This document shows, piece after piece, positions 1 to 12,877 of a DNA stretch of 64,000 nucleotides. The position numbers were made by a program, and so were the translations under genes. The DNA is taken from positions 1,054,001 through 1,118,000 of the forward strand of contig WUJK01000008.1 of NCBI GenBank assembly GCA_011317545.1. The letters run 5' to 3'. The notes below the pieces were generated by a model. That model saw only the letters and a program-made list of their open reading frames with translations, did no database searches and was not told where the DNA came from. This DNA comes from Coniella vitis (Eukaryota > Ascomycota > Sordariomycetes > Diaporthales > Schizoparmaceae). Each line of letters starts with the position of its first letter. Positions within the stretch are counted from its first letter, which is position 1.

Positions 1-1916
1 GATTGGGAGCCCCAGAAGACAACCGGCCGCGACGAGCCAATCTCACTGGTGGCAGCCCTGCCGCCCACTGCCGCCCGCTAATGTGGTTTTCTGCGTGGAG
101 GGGGCCGCGGGCCTGACCCTTCTAAACGAGGGGGGTCCCTGGTGCTCGTTGGTGGGCTTCTGGGAGCTGGCACCGGGAGTGTGCAGCGCACCGCTGAAAG
201 GCACCATGCTGCGGACCTCGTCTCGATCGACTCAGCAGCAACAGCAGCCCCCCCGTTCAACCAACGACGACAGTCCATCCATCCCATCCATCCCATCCAT
301 CTCCATCCCAGGTAACGCGTCGACTCGGTTGTCTCTTCCCGGAAAAGAAAATCCCTTGTCGCCATCCCTCATGGCGGCCTAACTCATGGCAGACCGAAGC
401 AACACGCACGGCCACTGGAACTCTCGCTCGTCGCCATTGCTCGCCGCCACCGCACAGTCATTCGCAGCATCGTCACCGCCGCCGCCGCCGCTATCACCAC
501 CCCTCCCAATCTCATCAAATACCCAGGCGCGCCCTCTTAAATCCGACGTTGCCTCGATTTCAACACCGACGACCTCTTCCTCATCTCCCTCCTCCCTCAG
601 CCACCAAACAGCTCCGCCACTCCATTCCCACTCTCTCCGCGACTCGGCGCCAGTGACTGCCTCGAATTTGAATCTTGACACGACTTCCTCGCATACAAAC
701 ACAAACACAAGCCCAGCACCAGCGCTTGCGTCCACTCGAAGAACATCAACCGCATCTGGTACAACCGCAGACTCACGAAGCGCGTCCTGCAGAGCCCGCT
801 CCCCGTCCCCGTCGAGCCCGTCCGCGTCCTCGCCATCCGCCGCTGCTTCCGACAGAACAAGGTACTTATTTGAACATACTGCAATGTTTTCCACTTGATC
901 TGCACGAACAAAAGCCCTCTTTCTTTAGCACATACGCGCTCTGTCTGGTTCGTCAGCTCTTGCGGTTTGTCGGTTGTGGTGGCGGTGTTACTGCTGCTGC
1001 TGCTGTTGTCGTGTTGAGCCAAGTTGTCCAGCTCCAACAGATGCAAGAGCGTAGCCAAAAAGCAAAGCGTGTATGCCCCTTCCCCTTCAGCACCGATTGG
1101 CATACTCGCACCTGGCTCCTTCCCTCCTTGCCCCCCCCCCCCTATTGTGTCCTGTCCGTGACCACAGTATCGATATTGCTCGCCCGTCTCAAGTGCCATC
1201 GGCGCCTGCATGTGGCCCCTCCCCCGCCTAATCCAACGTTGAACCTTTCATTCCTGCCCTCTGGCATCCACCGGCTCCAGCGCTTCACTAGCCTAGCTTA
1301 GGAGCGTCTAGCGACCTCATAAGTGGTGATTGATCCTTCTGCCGTGGTGCTGCGTCTAGGGCCCGGGAGCTGGTTCGAGCTGGTCGTTTTCCCCCTCCCC
1401 AAGCTCAACCTTCCGTCATCAGTAGCGCTGCTGCTAGGATCGGGGATTTTGGGGCAGCGTCAACCTCTCCAAACCCACAACCGCAAACCGCACAAGCCCA
1501 AAGCGCCTTCTACTTATTCACCAACTTCATCCTAACCGACAAAGCACCGCTTTCTCTACACCACTCCCAACATCCAGTGATCGGTCCGCAGACGACAGCC
1601 TCCACTTTTAGGCATCGACACGACTTTCAGTGCTGCTGCTGCTGCTGCTGCCGCCGCCGCCGCCGCCGCCGCAAGCTATTGTTGTGTGGTTCTTGTCTAC
1701 TATCAGAGGAAGCGAGCCCAGCAATCATCCATCAGCCCCGATTGTCATTCATCTATTTCTACACTTTCTACTCTCCCGTCACTCTTTGGATTTTCTCCTC
1801 CCGTCACCAGCCCTTCCCATACGTTCGTCCCCATATACCAAGGCAATTACTCTCTGCCTGACCGCCAGACGCCCATTTCTGCAACGAAACAATGAGACTG
1901 GCCCCAGTATTTACTC
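1..1916. other. Gene-free leader/promoter region upstream of the HECT ligase gene
   Basis: This stretch is rich in C and T on the + strand, with short repeats (CCATC units around 274-309, a TGC/CGC microsatellite at 1631-1672). Open frames exist on both strands at about 379-898, but they consist of Ser/Pro/Thr-rich low-complexity sequence that follows from base composition and match nothing I recognise. The likeliest role is promoter and long 5' leader of the gene starting at 1917. A gene cut off by the left window edge cannot be excluded. Confidence 0.5.
1631..1672. repeat. Trinucleotide microsatellite (TGC)n-(CGC)n
   Basis: About seven TGC units run directly into about seven CGC units, 245 bp upstream of the HECT ligase start codon, probably in its leader. 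Confidence 0.9.
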
Positions 1917-4900
1917 ATGTCTCCAAATAGGCCCACCACACGCTCCTCTGCTCGCCAGGCCGCCAGGTCCGCTCGTCCTGCTGGTGCACCCTCTGGTCCC
2001 TCGTTGGACTCCCCTTCCGCTCCCGCATCCGCCGCCGGAACATCCTCAAAGAAGCGCAAACCAAGCGACAACCACACAGTCCCAGACGGTTCTGCCGAGC
2101 ACGCCTCTTCTGGACGCCGTGCTAAGCGAGCAAGGGCGTCAGAACAACCTCAACCACCCGTCGCTGTTCCAGTAGCACCTGCCACCACTCAGGTCCAACC
2201 GCCCACGTACTCATTTCGGAAGAGGAAAGGCAAACAAGCTACGACTATGTCAAGCCCAGAGTGAGTAACCCCCTCTACCGTTTCTGCCCTTGCGTGTTGC
2301 TGACACTTGCTAACTTGAAATGCTCTCAGATCTGCTGCAGGTCCATCTATACCACCCTTAGACAATGTACCTTCTGCCTCGTCGAGCCGAAAGTCTAGCC
2401 GGAACAAGAAGAATGCGTCATCAGGTGCGTTTCTCGAAAGCAATAGGATATAACGAAAAAAAAAAAGGACTTTGGGACTATCATGTATCTAACCCTTATT
2501 TGTGTGCTTCAGCTGGCCCTTCCGGTTCTTCTTCTTCCAGGCGGTCCCGAAAGAAGCCCAACAACAACCCTGACGAGGACACGCCCATGACGGGTACCGA
2601 CGACAACGAAAAGACGGCGGCTTCTCACGAATCCCCACCGAACCAAGACTACCATGGTGAGGATAGTGATGGCCAGGAAGACGAGCTGCACAGGCGCTAC
2701 GCCGAAGACGACGATGGCGACGACGGTGAGGACGATGATGTTTTTGGCGGTTTCGGCCCGCCCGGGGGCCTGTCATCCACCTTGGCCGCGTTGTCGAACA
2801 TCATGTCGGGAATGAATGCTCGTCTCAGGGACATTCTGTCGAACCTGCGTCAAAAGGAGGATCCTACACTGCATCTGGTGGCGCTAAATGAGTTGTCCGA
2901 GATTCTATTGATTTCCAATGAGGATAACCTCCAGGGCCACTTTTCGACAGATTCGTTTGTTCGCGAGCTGGTGTCCCTCATGAAGCCCGACGACTTTACC
3001 GAAGCCAATCCCGAGACCATGTTGCTGGCATGTCGTTGTCTGGCAAATCTGATGGAAGCCCTCCCTTCAAGCGTGACAAACGTTGTCTACGCGGGTGCCG
3101 TGCCTGTCTTGTGTGAAAAGCTGCGGGACATACAGTTTATTGATCTGGCTGAGCAGGCCTTGAGTACGCTTGAAAAGGTTTCGGTCGAGTATCCTGCTTC
3201 CATTGTCAAGGAGGGCGGGCTTGCAGCGTGTCTGGAGTACCTCGATTTCTTCCCAATGAGCACCCAACGCACCGCCGTGACAACTGCTGCAAACTGTTGC
3301 CGTAATCTGCCTCACGACTACTTCAACGTTGTCAAGGATGCCATGCGGATCCTGCGAGATGTCCTCAAGAACAGCGACCAGCGGGTTGTGGAACAGGCTT
3401 CCATCTGCGTGTCTCGTATCGTTGAAACTTGGCGTCACAACCCCAGCAAGCTTGAAGCCTTGGTGAGCGAGGATCTTTTGTCCTCCATCCTGCGGCTGCT
3501 TCTTCCCGGCAGCACGAACCTCATTGGACCCAGCATTCACACCCAGTTTCTGCGTGTCCTGGCTTCCACCGCCAAAGCAAGCCCTTCACTCTCTGTGGAA
3601 TTGATGAAGATGAACGTGGTAGAAACGCTATATCAGGTCTTGACAGGCGTCTCGCCGCCTAATGGGACGGACGACGTTGCATCAAAGCTTGACAGTGTTC
3701 TCATCATGCAAGCACTCATTCATCGACCGCGTGAACAGATTATTGAGGCACTCAATGTTGTCTGTGAGCTGCTGCCGCGGGTGCCTCCTGGAGCACCTGA
3801 CCCCACCAAGGGCGGGTTCACTGAACCAATTGCTGGTGAAGCCAACACGGCGGGCTCATCGTCGTCGTCATCGTCGCGCCGTAGAAGCGCAGATGACAAA
3901 CGCGTCCAGCTGCTGGAAGGCTGCAAGGCCGAGGTGCGGCGCTTTGCATTGATTCTCTTTCCCACCTTGACCGACGCCTTCTCAAGCACGGTCAACTTAA
4001 CAGTCCGCCAAAAGGTCTTGTTAGCCCAGCTTAAGATGTTGCACAACTTGGACGTTGACATCCTCACGGAAGCCTTGGCACCAGTGCCATATGCTTCTTT
4101 TCTGGCATCGATCATCTCACAAAAGGATGACTTGTCCCTCGTTGCCGGCGCTCTCCAGGCTACTGACCTCCTCATGACTCGACTTGGAAGCATCTATCAA
4201 TATCAACTCTATCGTGAAGGTGTCATTACTGAGATTGCCAAGCTTGCCAATGAGACCGAGCCAGACGCCAAGACAGTGAATAGCGGACTAGAGCGCGTGT
4301 CCCGCCGACCCTCGCATGGCTCTGCGGAACAATCCTCTGACGACGACGAAGACGAGGAGGTGTCTAATGGAGACGACGACGCTCATCAAGGTCAAGGTGA
4401 GGATGACGAGGACGATGAAGGATCACACCATTCTTCAGACGACGACGAGCACGATGAAGACAATGAAGATGACGAGGATGAGGAAGAAAATGAGCATGAA
4501 GAAGCCCCTCCTCGGGTCTTGTTAGGATCTCCTGGTAGCTCGAGCGGATCGACTATGTCTCTTGACGCTCCACCACCTCCACCTTTCACAGCAACCCAGC
4601 TCTTGCGATCCAAAATACACAAGGCGGCGGCCGATTTCTTGGTCAGGCACGAGACGGAGAAGAACGCAAAGCACATGAAAAAGAAAGCCTCCAAGATCTT
4701 GGATGATATGTCCCAGCTGGCGCAGGACATTGAAGCTTTTTACCTGCGACCTACTTCCTCACCCAGTGTCGCCAATGAGAGCGGCAAGAGGCTGTTCACC
4801 AAGTTGGCCGGTTACTTCGACTCGGATCTATTTGAAAGCGCCACGAGTGCAGAGTTACTAGACTCCGGCATCGTTCGCGTCCTTGAGCAGGTGTTTAGCA

Positions 4901-7900
4901 ATCCCGATGAAGACCTGGCAATGGCAGCACAGGCAGCCTTTATCGAGGTTTTCATGGGTTACACCGTCAAACCCAATCCCAAGACGGCCACTGCTGATTC
5001 TCCAGCCACACCTTTTGGTATGATGGTACACAAACTTCAGGATCTGTTGAGCCGGTCGGAGCACTTTGAAGTTTTTACTGTTTCAAACAGCTCCCATGGA
5101 GACAACCATCGCAGCAACCCCGCGTCGATGCTGGCGAAGCAGATTCGGCTCAAGCTTACTGCGGATGAGGATTCTGATATACCCAGGGTTTACCGAAACA
5201 TCATGGTATCCATTCATGCGATAGCAACGTTCAAGTCTCTTGAAGACTATCTGCGACCGCGCATCAGCCTTTCTGAGCGTCCTCGGCCCTCCCGAGCCGG
5301 TCGTGATAGCCTCTCAAGAGCACTGGCAGCCATGGCAGGCGGTGCTTTCCCATTTGGTTCAGGTGTGCCTGGGGCATCCGCCCGCCTGCCTTCACGATTG
5401 CCGCCCCCTATGGGTGCTGCAGCCGCCACCACTCCTCCTCCACCACCTCCGCCACCCCCAGCCCAACCTGCTGCATCCAGCTCCCGCGCTTCGCGCAAGG
5501 CAACCACACGCTCCAACCCATCCACAGATGCACCAAGCACTCCCGATACCGTGGCAGCATCCGCTCCTGGAGCCAAGGTCGTTTTGCGACGCTCTGCTAG
5601 ACGTAATCCAACCGCCGCAGATTCGCCACAGCCGAGCCGACCGCCGCCTGAGGAGGATGATGATCTAGAAGACGCGCTAGAATGCGCGGATGAAAAACAC
5701 ATCGAGGAAGAGGGAGACTCGGGCGACCCCGGTGCGTTGGATGCCATTGTTGATGACCTCGACGAAGACATGGATGACGCTCCTACACCAGACCCTTCTG
5801 CTGTGAACCTGGAGGTCTCTGGCAACAAGATTACTGCCCGCAAAGAAGATGGTACTCGTGTTCCTACGCCGTCATCCAGTGGCGCTGGCAGCACTTTGGC
5901 CCAACGTTCTAGCGCACTTGCCAACGCTTTGATGAACTCGCCTTCATCGTCTTCGTCCCGGCCCATGTCCTATGCCGCGGCCATCCAGGCTATCCCTCAG
6001 GACTGGCACCTCGAGTTCAGTCACCAAGGCAAGGTGGTGAGCAACGAGACAACCATCTACCGTGCCGTGCAGAAATTGGGCTCAGATGATCTTTTAATTC
6101 GCAATGTTTGGGCGCAAACCCACGAAATCAAAATTCGACGTGTTCCAGGTCCTCCGTCAGCAGAGACTTTGTCCTTTAGTTCCACGTCCAATGAAGAGAC
6201 AGAGTCCGGCGATGGCCACGCGCCCGCTTCTCTAGCCAAGCACCCAACAACCGCATCGATTTTGCGGCTTCTCAAAATCCTGCACAATCTCAATGCCAAC
6301 ATTGATGACGTGATTGTGGAAAACAAGGCTACCTTGAAGCTAAACAGAGAGCCATTGTCGCAATTCGTCAATACCAAACTGACAGCAAAGCTCAACCGGC
6401 AGTTGGAGGAGCCCCTGATCGTGGCAAGCAACTGTCTGCCAAGCTGGAGCGAGGATCTGGCTCGCCTACACCCATTCCTCTTCCCCTTTGAGACGCGTCA
6501 TTTGTTTTTGCAATCGACATCGTTCGGATATGCTCGGTCGATGAACCGATGGCAAAACACACAGGCACAAGATGACTCCCGACGGCATCGTGACGACCGA
6601 CCCTTCTTGGGACGGCTTCAACGACAAAAGGTGCGCATCTCGCGCTCCAAAATCCTCGAGTCAGCCCTCAAGGTTATGGATCTCTATGGCAGCTCGCAGA
6701 GCATTCTTGAGGTTGAATACTTTGAAGAAGTCGGTACCGGTCTTGGTCCGACGCTGGAGTTCTACTCTACTGTTTCCAAAGAATTCGCGACCAAGAAGCT
6801 CAAGATGTGGCGCGATTCTGATGGAGCGCATGGCGAAGCAGATGAGTACGTGTCTGCGCCCAACGGACTCTTCCCCCGCCCATATGGCGAGGATGGATTC
6901 TTGAATTCGAGCGGTGAGCGCGTCCTGCAGCTCTTTCGGACCCTTGGCAAATTTGTGGCCAGATCAATGATTGATTCTCGCATCATTGACATCAACCTGA
7001 ATCCCATCTTCTTCCGCATTGGCGACGAGTCTTCGGGTATCAGACCCTCTCTCGGTGCTATGAAGCTCGTGGACCCAGTGCTTGCTCGTTCATTGGTTTT
7101 GGTCAAGAAATTCGCAATGGCGAAGAAAGAGATTGCCGAGGATCCAAATCGCAACGCCACGCAAAAGGTCAATGACATCCATGCCATCACCGTTGACCAT
7201 GGCGTCCGCATCGAGGACTTGTCGCTCGACTTTACGTTGCCTGGCTATGCCGATATCGAGCTTGTGCCTGGCGGATCTCAGATTATGTTGACCATTGACA
7301 ATGTGGATCAGTACCTTGAGAGAGTGGTCGACATGACCTTGGGAAGTGGTGTGCGTCGTCAAGTAGACGCATTCCGTACTGGATTCTCCCAAGTCTTTCC
7401 TTACCAGGCCCTCAGTGCGTTTACGCCTGAGGAGCTCTGCACCCTCTTTGGTCGAGTCGACGAAGACTGGTCTCTTGCTAGTAAGTCTCTTATTCCTGTA
7501 TTCCAAGACTTCATTGCTTGACATGATACTGACCTGGATTGCAGCTCTTATGGATTCTATCAAGGCAGATCATGGATTCAACATGGACAGCAAGAGCGTG
7601 AGAAACTTGTTGCAAACAATGTCCGAATTTACGCCAGCTCAACGACGAGACTTCCTTCAGTTCACCACCGGCAGTCCCAAGTTGCCAATTGGAGGTCAGT
7701 AAATCAATACTATACTTTGCGTCATGGAAATACACTAGAAAGCTGACAATAAAAACAGGTTTCAAGAGCTTGACCCCCATGTTTACGGTCGTTTGCAAGC
7801 CCAGTGAGGGCCCCTACAGTTCGGACGACTATCTGCCCAGCGTCATGACCTGTGTCAACTATCTGAAGCTACCCGACTACTCGGACGTCAACATCTTGAA

Positions 7901-7955
7901 AAAGCAGCTCTTTACTGCCATGAAGGAAGGACAGGGTGCTTTCCATCTCTCTTAA
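1917..7955 (+). CDS. ufd4: HECT-type E3 ubiquitin ligase, Ufd4/TRIP12 family
   Basis: Five exons (1917-2260, 2330-2424, 2513-7480, 7545-7694, 7759-7955) give 1917 residues; all junctions keep frame with GT...AG introns of 64-88 bp. The N-terminus is basic and disordered. Residues about 230-720 are helical ARM-type repeats, as in TRIP12. A Ser/Asp/Glu acidic tract (about 754-810) and a polyproline run (about 1109-1130) follow. The C-terminal HECT domain starts near 1511; it has the LPSVMTCVNYLKLPDYS signature, with catalytic Cys1884, and ends 33 residues later. In yeast, Ufd4 attaches ubiquitin chains to ubiquitin-fusion and N-degron substrates for the proteasome, mainly in cytosol and nucleus. 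The start was chosen because it is the first ATG of a frame that splices cleanly onward. Length suits filamentous-fungal orthologues, which are longer than yeast Ufd4. Family assignment is firm; substrates are not inferable. Confidence 0.95.
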
Positions 7956-9250
7956 TGAAAGCACGAAAATTTTCAACTTCAGAAGCATTGTTCGTGGACG
8001 CCTCTGCTCGATTTTTTTTTTTTTTGTTTCGCCGTCACGCTCGTGAATTGTAGAGCTTGGCATGTTCTCTCTTCACTTTCTTCCATTTCCTCACGCCCGG
8101 AGTTTGGTTGATGCCTCCTTACTAGGTTGGACCGGAAAGGGCTATTCTTGTTACGCTAGTTGTGGATCAGAGGGAAAACCGATGGCTTGCATGTAAGGGA
8201 GGGAGCACAAGTGGCGGTTGCCTTGAGGTTTTTGATCTGTTTGTTTTCTCCACTGCGTTGACAACTGCCCGTGCGTAGTGGAAGTATCCCCTTTTCCGTG
8301 ACAGCAGGGCAAGGAGGTGTATATCGCGAATAAATTGGCCAACACACGGGTCCTATTGCAATGATGCAGACATGTTACGATATTAGTGTTCTTCTGTCAT
8401 TACTCTAGGACAGTGGGCACGTAAAGTAGAGACTGAGCGCTGGCGAGGGCCAGATTAGCGTTGGTAAAAGCGCAGTATAAATACGAATTATCGTGATCAA
8501 AAGCAGACCTCCGCTTTGGATAAAGTCATGCAAAACTTGAAATCAATCGAGCTGAGTGAGTGGCTTCGAAGGCTGGTACCTAGGTACAAGCACAGCCTTG
8601 AGCACGTGGCATGCAGCCGGAAAAGGTGGGTACTTTCACCCTTAGCGCGACTTCGAGGAAGTGTCCCCGGGGCCAGGAATACTAAGTACAGGGATCGTAA
8701 TGTATCATGGACAAGGGACGCGTTCTAGTCGCGTCTTGCTTTCTTGTTTATATGTACTAACCCGCCTGCGTACCTTCTCTCTTCCTGATTGATGCGCTAG
8801 GACTCCACCTTTACGCATCGTCATGCTCCCGTAATTGGAAACCGAGACCCTGCCATCTTCTCGACTCCTTGCTCGGGACGTGTCTCTCTACGTTGTCTGT
8901 CTTGCTCAGCGAGGCAGCCGTCTATCCTGGCAACCAAATCCTTGAATTGCCCAGGCAGTTACATCTTCGTCAACCAAGCTTACACCTTTTGAAGAACATA
9001 CTCGGGCCTTTATCTGACACATTTCATTCCACGAATCGGGATTATCTAACGGCTACGGGAGGGTATATGCAGGCGGACAGGTTGTGTTATTTGTGCTCTA
9101 GAGGTCAACACGACGTTACAATCTACGCGGACGTTGCCAAATTGAAGAAGACAAGAAAAGCGTGAGGAGAACTGGTTTGTCCGTCATTACACATTACGAG
9201 AACCGAGAAGCGCGGCGCAAACCCGAAGCAAACCAAATACAGCGAAAGAG
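7956..9250. other. Intergenic: 3' region of the HECT ligase gene and promoter of the next gene
   Basis: No convincing reading frame is present. There is a T-run near 8013-8026 just after the ligase stop codon. The stretch before 9251 should contain the promoter of the ASCH-domain gene, but I see no clear core element there. Confidence 0.6.
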
Positions 9251-12200
9251 ATGGTGTCGACAACGCGCTCTGCGCTGAGGAGGTCTCGCGGGGCCGATAA
9301 CGGCACGGGTCATGATGCGGACGTCTCGCGCGTTGATTCCTCGTTCTCAAGTGAAGCCTGGGACGCACACAACGAAGGCGCATCGACATTGGCGAATATG
9401 AACGAGGCAGAGGACGACGAGGATTACAACGACAAGACTAGTACTAAGCCCAAGGCAAGTCGAACGGGTGGCAAAGGCGCGGCATCCGCACCAGCAGACA
9501 AGGGCAAAGGCAAAGGTAAAGCCAAGGATAGCCAAAAGGTCTATCGGAAGGCTTCGCCTGCACCTGAGCTGAGACAGGTGACATTCTCTGCGGTGCGCAA
9601 GACGGTGCGGCAGAAAAAGGCCACGACGACGACCAAAGGGGCAAAGACTAGACATAGTCTCCCGGCATCCTTTGGGACTACCAAGCGAGCAGTGCAATCG
9701 TCGTCTTCGAGTAGAGCGACAAGACAGTCTACGCTCACGCAGATTGGCTGGATACCAAGTACTTTTCCCGATGAGGATGATGAGGATGACAGCAGGTTCG
9801 ACGTGAGATCACTGATGGATTTCACAAATCTAAGCGACCGTGAAGGGGAGGGTGCTGGCGAGGCAATTACCGTCACTCAGGGCCGCGAAGTATCACCCGA
9901 GCCATTAGCAGCAAAGCTAGAGGCCAAGAAACAGAGGCTTAAAGACGACGCAGAGAGTAAGTCCAATCGAGGACGCAAGAGGAAGAAGACTACAGGTCCC
10001 ACGAGAATATCGCGGGGAGCAGACGGTGAAAGTGAAGCCGAAGACTTCGGGTCAAGTTCGAATTTCTACACTCAGACATTGACGCAGATGCCTTCTTGGA
10101 GACAGAGTGACGAGGGCGATGGTAGCCTGGCAGGCATTGTGTTTGATGAGATTGATGATGCACTCACAGGAAGTGGCCACAACTTGGGTACTGCCGACTT
10201 CACCACACATGCCAACGATGTACGAAACAATTGTAATTCCTCGCCTCCGTCACGAAAGAGGAAGCGACCTTTACCGTCAACCACCAACGATGATGCAAAC
10301 CACAAATTCGAAGAAGAAAGCTCTCTGTCACTATCAAATAAGCAAACGGCGTCGCGCAACCCGACAACACCTAGCGCCCAGCGTACATGTCAGACTGAGG
10401 TGCCAAATTCTCAACCGTCGCCATTTACACCGGATGGACAGTCCTTGCTCCGCACACCAACAGTCCCACCGACGCCATACTTACCGGATTCTAATGTCCA
10501 AGAACGCTTTTTATCACCATTCAGCCGCGAACGGGAAGGCGTGGACCGCACACCGTCGAAGCAAACATCATTGGATGTGGATGCTCCCCTGCCAAGTGCG
10601 AGCACCCGGGTGCCACGAATGCTTCACAGAGAGAGGAGCGCGATTGCAGATACCTATTCAACAGTCAATGGCGGGTTGGACTCCGGCGACTCGGTGCCTG
10701 CAACGCCGGCCGGGAAATCCAAGGGCCATGTGAGCCAGAGCCGGCGGCCCAATCGAACACCATTGAAAGAGATTACTTTTGCCGACGTCAGTGTTGAACT
10801 GGGCGAGCTACATGAGCCTCGAAATTCAGGCGAGAATGAGCCACCAGAGTCTTCACCCGTAAAAAAAGCCGATATTATCATAGATTCCGAGGACGACTTT
10901 CAGATTTTCGCCGAAAATGATGGGTCAATTAGTGCTCCTGGCTCAGCAATTCGGTCTTTTCAGCCGTTTCCTTCGGAGACTCATACGCCCACGCGAACCT
11001 ATCGCTCTTCTATTCTGACTGCACAGCAAGTTGGAATTGCGCAGGGCGGGAGCGCCGGTGGCGCTGTGCAGCCAAGTGTTGCCCAGCACATCATGTCATC
11101 CCAGCTCACACATGGAAGTCCGGTAAATGAAAATGATCCAAATGGTGCAAATTCTCGTCTCGAACTTCGTCTATCAGACAGGGCCTCGTCACAGACTCCA
11201 ACAAGGAAGATCCCTTTCAGGTCGCCTGCTGCGAGGACTCAGTCCAGCGAAGTGGCATCTAGGACCCGTCGTTTTCCTTCACAAAAGGCTACAGAACCCA
11301 CGGCAGCCTCGCCTGCTGTTCCACATCGATGTTCCACGCCTGAGCCTGTTGCTGAAGAAGACGAATCTGAGCCTGAAACACCCAGCCGTCTACCTCGACA
11401 GGCCAACAGTTCTCTCGCCATTGACAGGGAGACTCCCGTGACCTCGCCCCAGAGGACGTCGCCACTCGTACCGCAAGTCTCTCAAATGGGCTACTACAAG
11501 TCCCAAGCCTTTGAATCGCAACGCGTTCCTTTTGAGATGATACGGAAAATGGCACCACAAACAGATCGCTCAGACGTCATTGTGTCTATCGACCTTGATA
11601 ATGTCAAGCGGATTGTGGACGGCGTCAAAACGTATGAATTCCGCGACTTTCGCCTGCACCAGGTTGCACGTATTTGGATCTACATCACTCGCCCTGTCTA
11701 CCAACTCAAATACATGGCAATCATCAGCGGATATAAATTGCCTGGTGAAATTCCCAAGGACGACAGGGGTATTGGGAACAAGGAGTTCAATGAAGGGAAA
11801 GGAGCGAAGTATGCGTATGAGCTGCAGCAGGTGTATCAGTTAAACAATCCAGTCTCGTTGGAACGCATGAAGGATAATGGATGGGTCGAGCAAGCCCCCG
11901 AGAAGTACGAATTCGTCCCGCCTGCGGTGCTGGGTGAATTGATGGGCAATTTGCGGTGTGCACTTTTTGAAGAGCATGATGAGCACGAACTTCAGCGCGA
12001 CCGAGATATCGACGATCTGGATGAAGGTGCACCGGAAAATGGCCCAAAGACAGTCGAAGCGGGAGCGGACAAGGGGAAGGAGGAAGAAGATGTGTCGGTC
12101 AGTCAGGAGCTGGCAGAGCAGCTACGGAGCGACATCAAAGGTGCAACGCAGCTGATCTTGAATCCGATCTCCTCGCCAACTGGCCAGGATCCTGCTCACC

Positions 12201-12877
12201 AGGAGATCGAAGATGAAGTGACAGGCATGGTGCCAATGAGCCAGAATTCAAGGGCAGACGGGTGCAGCACAATTGTCCGTTCTGCAACATTCACCTCCTC
12301 ACCGAAACAGGTTGCCGTTGCCGAGGACTCACAGCCGACACCAAGCCCTTCACTGAAGGACGACCATTATCAGCACCAGGTCGAAGTAGCAAACAGCCCC
12401 CAAACAAACGAACTCTCGCGCTCGCAGACTTGGTCTCGCCGCCTGAACAGCACCACAGTCCGTCCATCACAGGCGACAACTGCGAGTACAGGAAGCCAAT
12501 CTCAAGAACTGCCACTGCAATACCAGGAGCAGCCCACTTCGACTTCCAGAAGCCAGAGCAACAGTGGAAATGGGCCTTCTCGTCGTCACCGCCAAGGGCA
12601 TGGAGCATCGAATTATACTTCGGCCCGCCTGCCAGAGGACGTGATGGTAGTAACTGAAAGCAGTCCTATTCGGCGGACGGCAGAGGAGACCAGCGCTGGT
12701 AAGAAGAGCGACGGTGATACGCAGTCGACGTTGGGACTGAGCATGTTGCGCTCTTCCCAGGCTCTGGGCTTGCTGGCCGGTATGGGAGATGAGCAAGACA
12801 GTCTTATGGATGATTCACGGATTCGGTTGCCGCCTTCGCAAGAGGATATTGTTTGGGATTCGGAGGACGAGTCATAG
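9251..12877 (+). CDS. Large disordered protein with a C-terminal ASCH/PUA-like domain, uncharacterised
   Basis: A single uninterrupted frame of 1208 residues. Residues 1 to about 740 are low complexity: Ser/Thr/Pro/Lys-rich, with basic patches such as RGRKRKKTTG that resemble nuclear localisation or AT-hook-like segments, and repeated TP/SP sites that could be phosphorylated. About 774-897 is the only folded-looking part. It contains a strand-rich segment with DGVKTYEFRDFR, a hydrophobic strand RIWIYITRPV, then AYELQQVYQLNNPVSL. This layout (GxKTYEFR, a YxTxPV strand, then an AYxIxxVxxxxxPIxL-like strand) is that of ASCH domains of the PUA-like superfamily, predicted RNA or modified-base binders. 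The remainder is acidic and then Ser/Gln-rich, ending in an acidic tail. I do not recognise a named orthologue; a nuclear nucleic-acid-related role is inference. The start is the first ATG of the frame. Confidence 0.85.
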   Translation: MVSTTRSALRRSRGADNGTGHDADVSRVDSSFSSEAWDAHNEGASTLANMNEAEDDEDYNDKTSTKPKASRTGGKGAASAPADKGKGKGKAKDSQKVYRKASPAPELRQVTFSAVRKTVRQKKATTTTKGAKTRHSLPASFGTTKRAVQSSSSSRATRQSTLTQIGWIPSTFPDEDDEDDSRFDVRSLMDFTNLSDREGEGAGEAITVTQGREVSPEPLAAKLEAKKQRLKDDAESKSNRGRKRKKTTGPTRISRGADGESEAEDFGSSSNFYTQTLTQMPSWRQSDEGDGSLAGIVFDEIDDALTGSGHNLGTADFTTHANDVRNNCNSSPPSRKRKRPLPSTTNDDANHKFEEESSLSLSNKQTASRNPTTPSAQRTCQTEVPNSQPSPFTPDGQSLLRTPTVPPTPYLPDSNVQERFLSPFSREREGVDRTPSKQTSLDVDAPLPSASTRVPRMLHRERSAIADTYSTVNGGLDSGDSVPATPAGKSKGHVSQSRRPNRTPLKEITFADVSVELGELHEPRNSGENEPPESSPVKKADIIIDSEDDFQIFAENDGSISAPGSAIRSFQPFPSETHTPTRTYRSSILTAQQVGIAQGGSAGGAVQPSVAQHIMSSQLTHGSPVNENDPNGANSRLELRLSDRASSQTPTRKIPFRSPAARTQSSEVASRTRRFPSQKATEPTAASPAVPHRCSTPEPVAEEDESEPETPSRLPRQANSSLAIDRETPVTSPQRTSPLVPQVSQMGYYKSQAFESQRVPFEMIRKMAPQTDRSDVIVSIDLDNVKRIVDGVKTYEFRDFRLHQVARIWIYITRPVYQLKYMAIISGYKLPGEIPKDDRGIGNKEFNEGKGAKYAYELQQVYQLNNPVSLERMKDNGWVEQAPEKYEFVPPAVLGELMGNLRCALFEEHDEHELQRDRDIDDLDEGAPENGPKTVEAGADKGKEEEDVSVSQELAEQLRSDIKGATQLILNPISSPTGQDPAHQEIEDEVTGMVPMSQNSRADGCSTIVRSATFTSSPKQVAVAEDSQPTPSPSLKDDHYQHQVEVANSPQTNELSRSQTWSRRLNSTTVRPSQATTASTGSQSQELPLQYQEQPTSTSRSQSNSGNGPSRRHRQGHGASNYTSARLPEDVMVVTESSPIRRTAEETSAGKKSDGDTQSTLGLSMLRSSQALGLLAGMGDEQDSLMDDSRIRLPPSQEDIVWDSEDES

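Noticed and set aside
379..898. Open frames of about 170 codons on both strands
   Set aside because: Low-complexity Ser/Pro/Thr or acidic sequence produced by C/T-rich composition; frames on both strands at once and no family resemblance.
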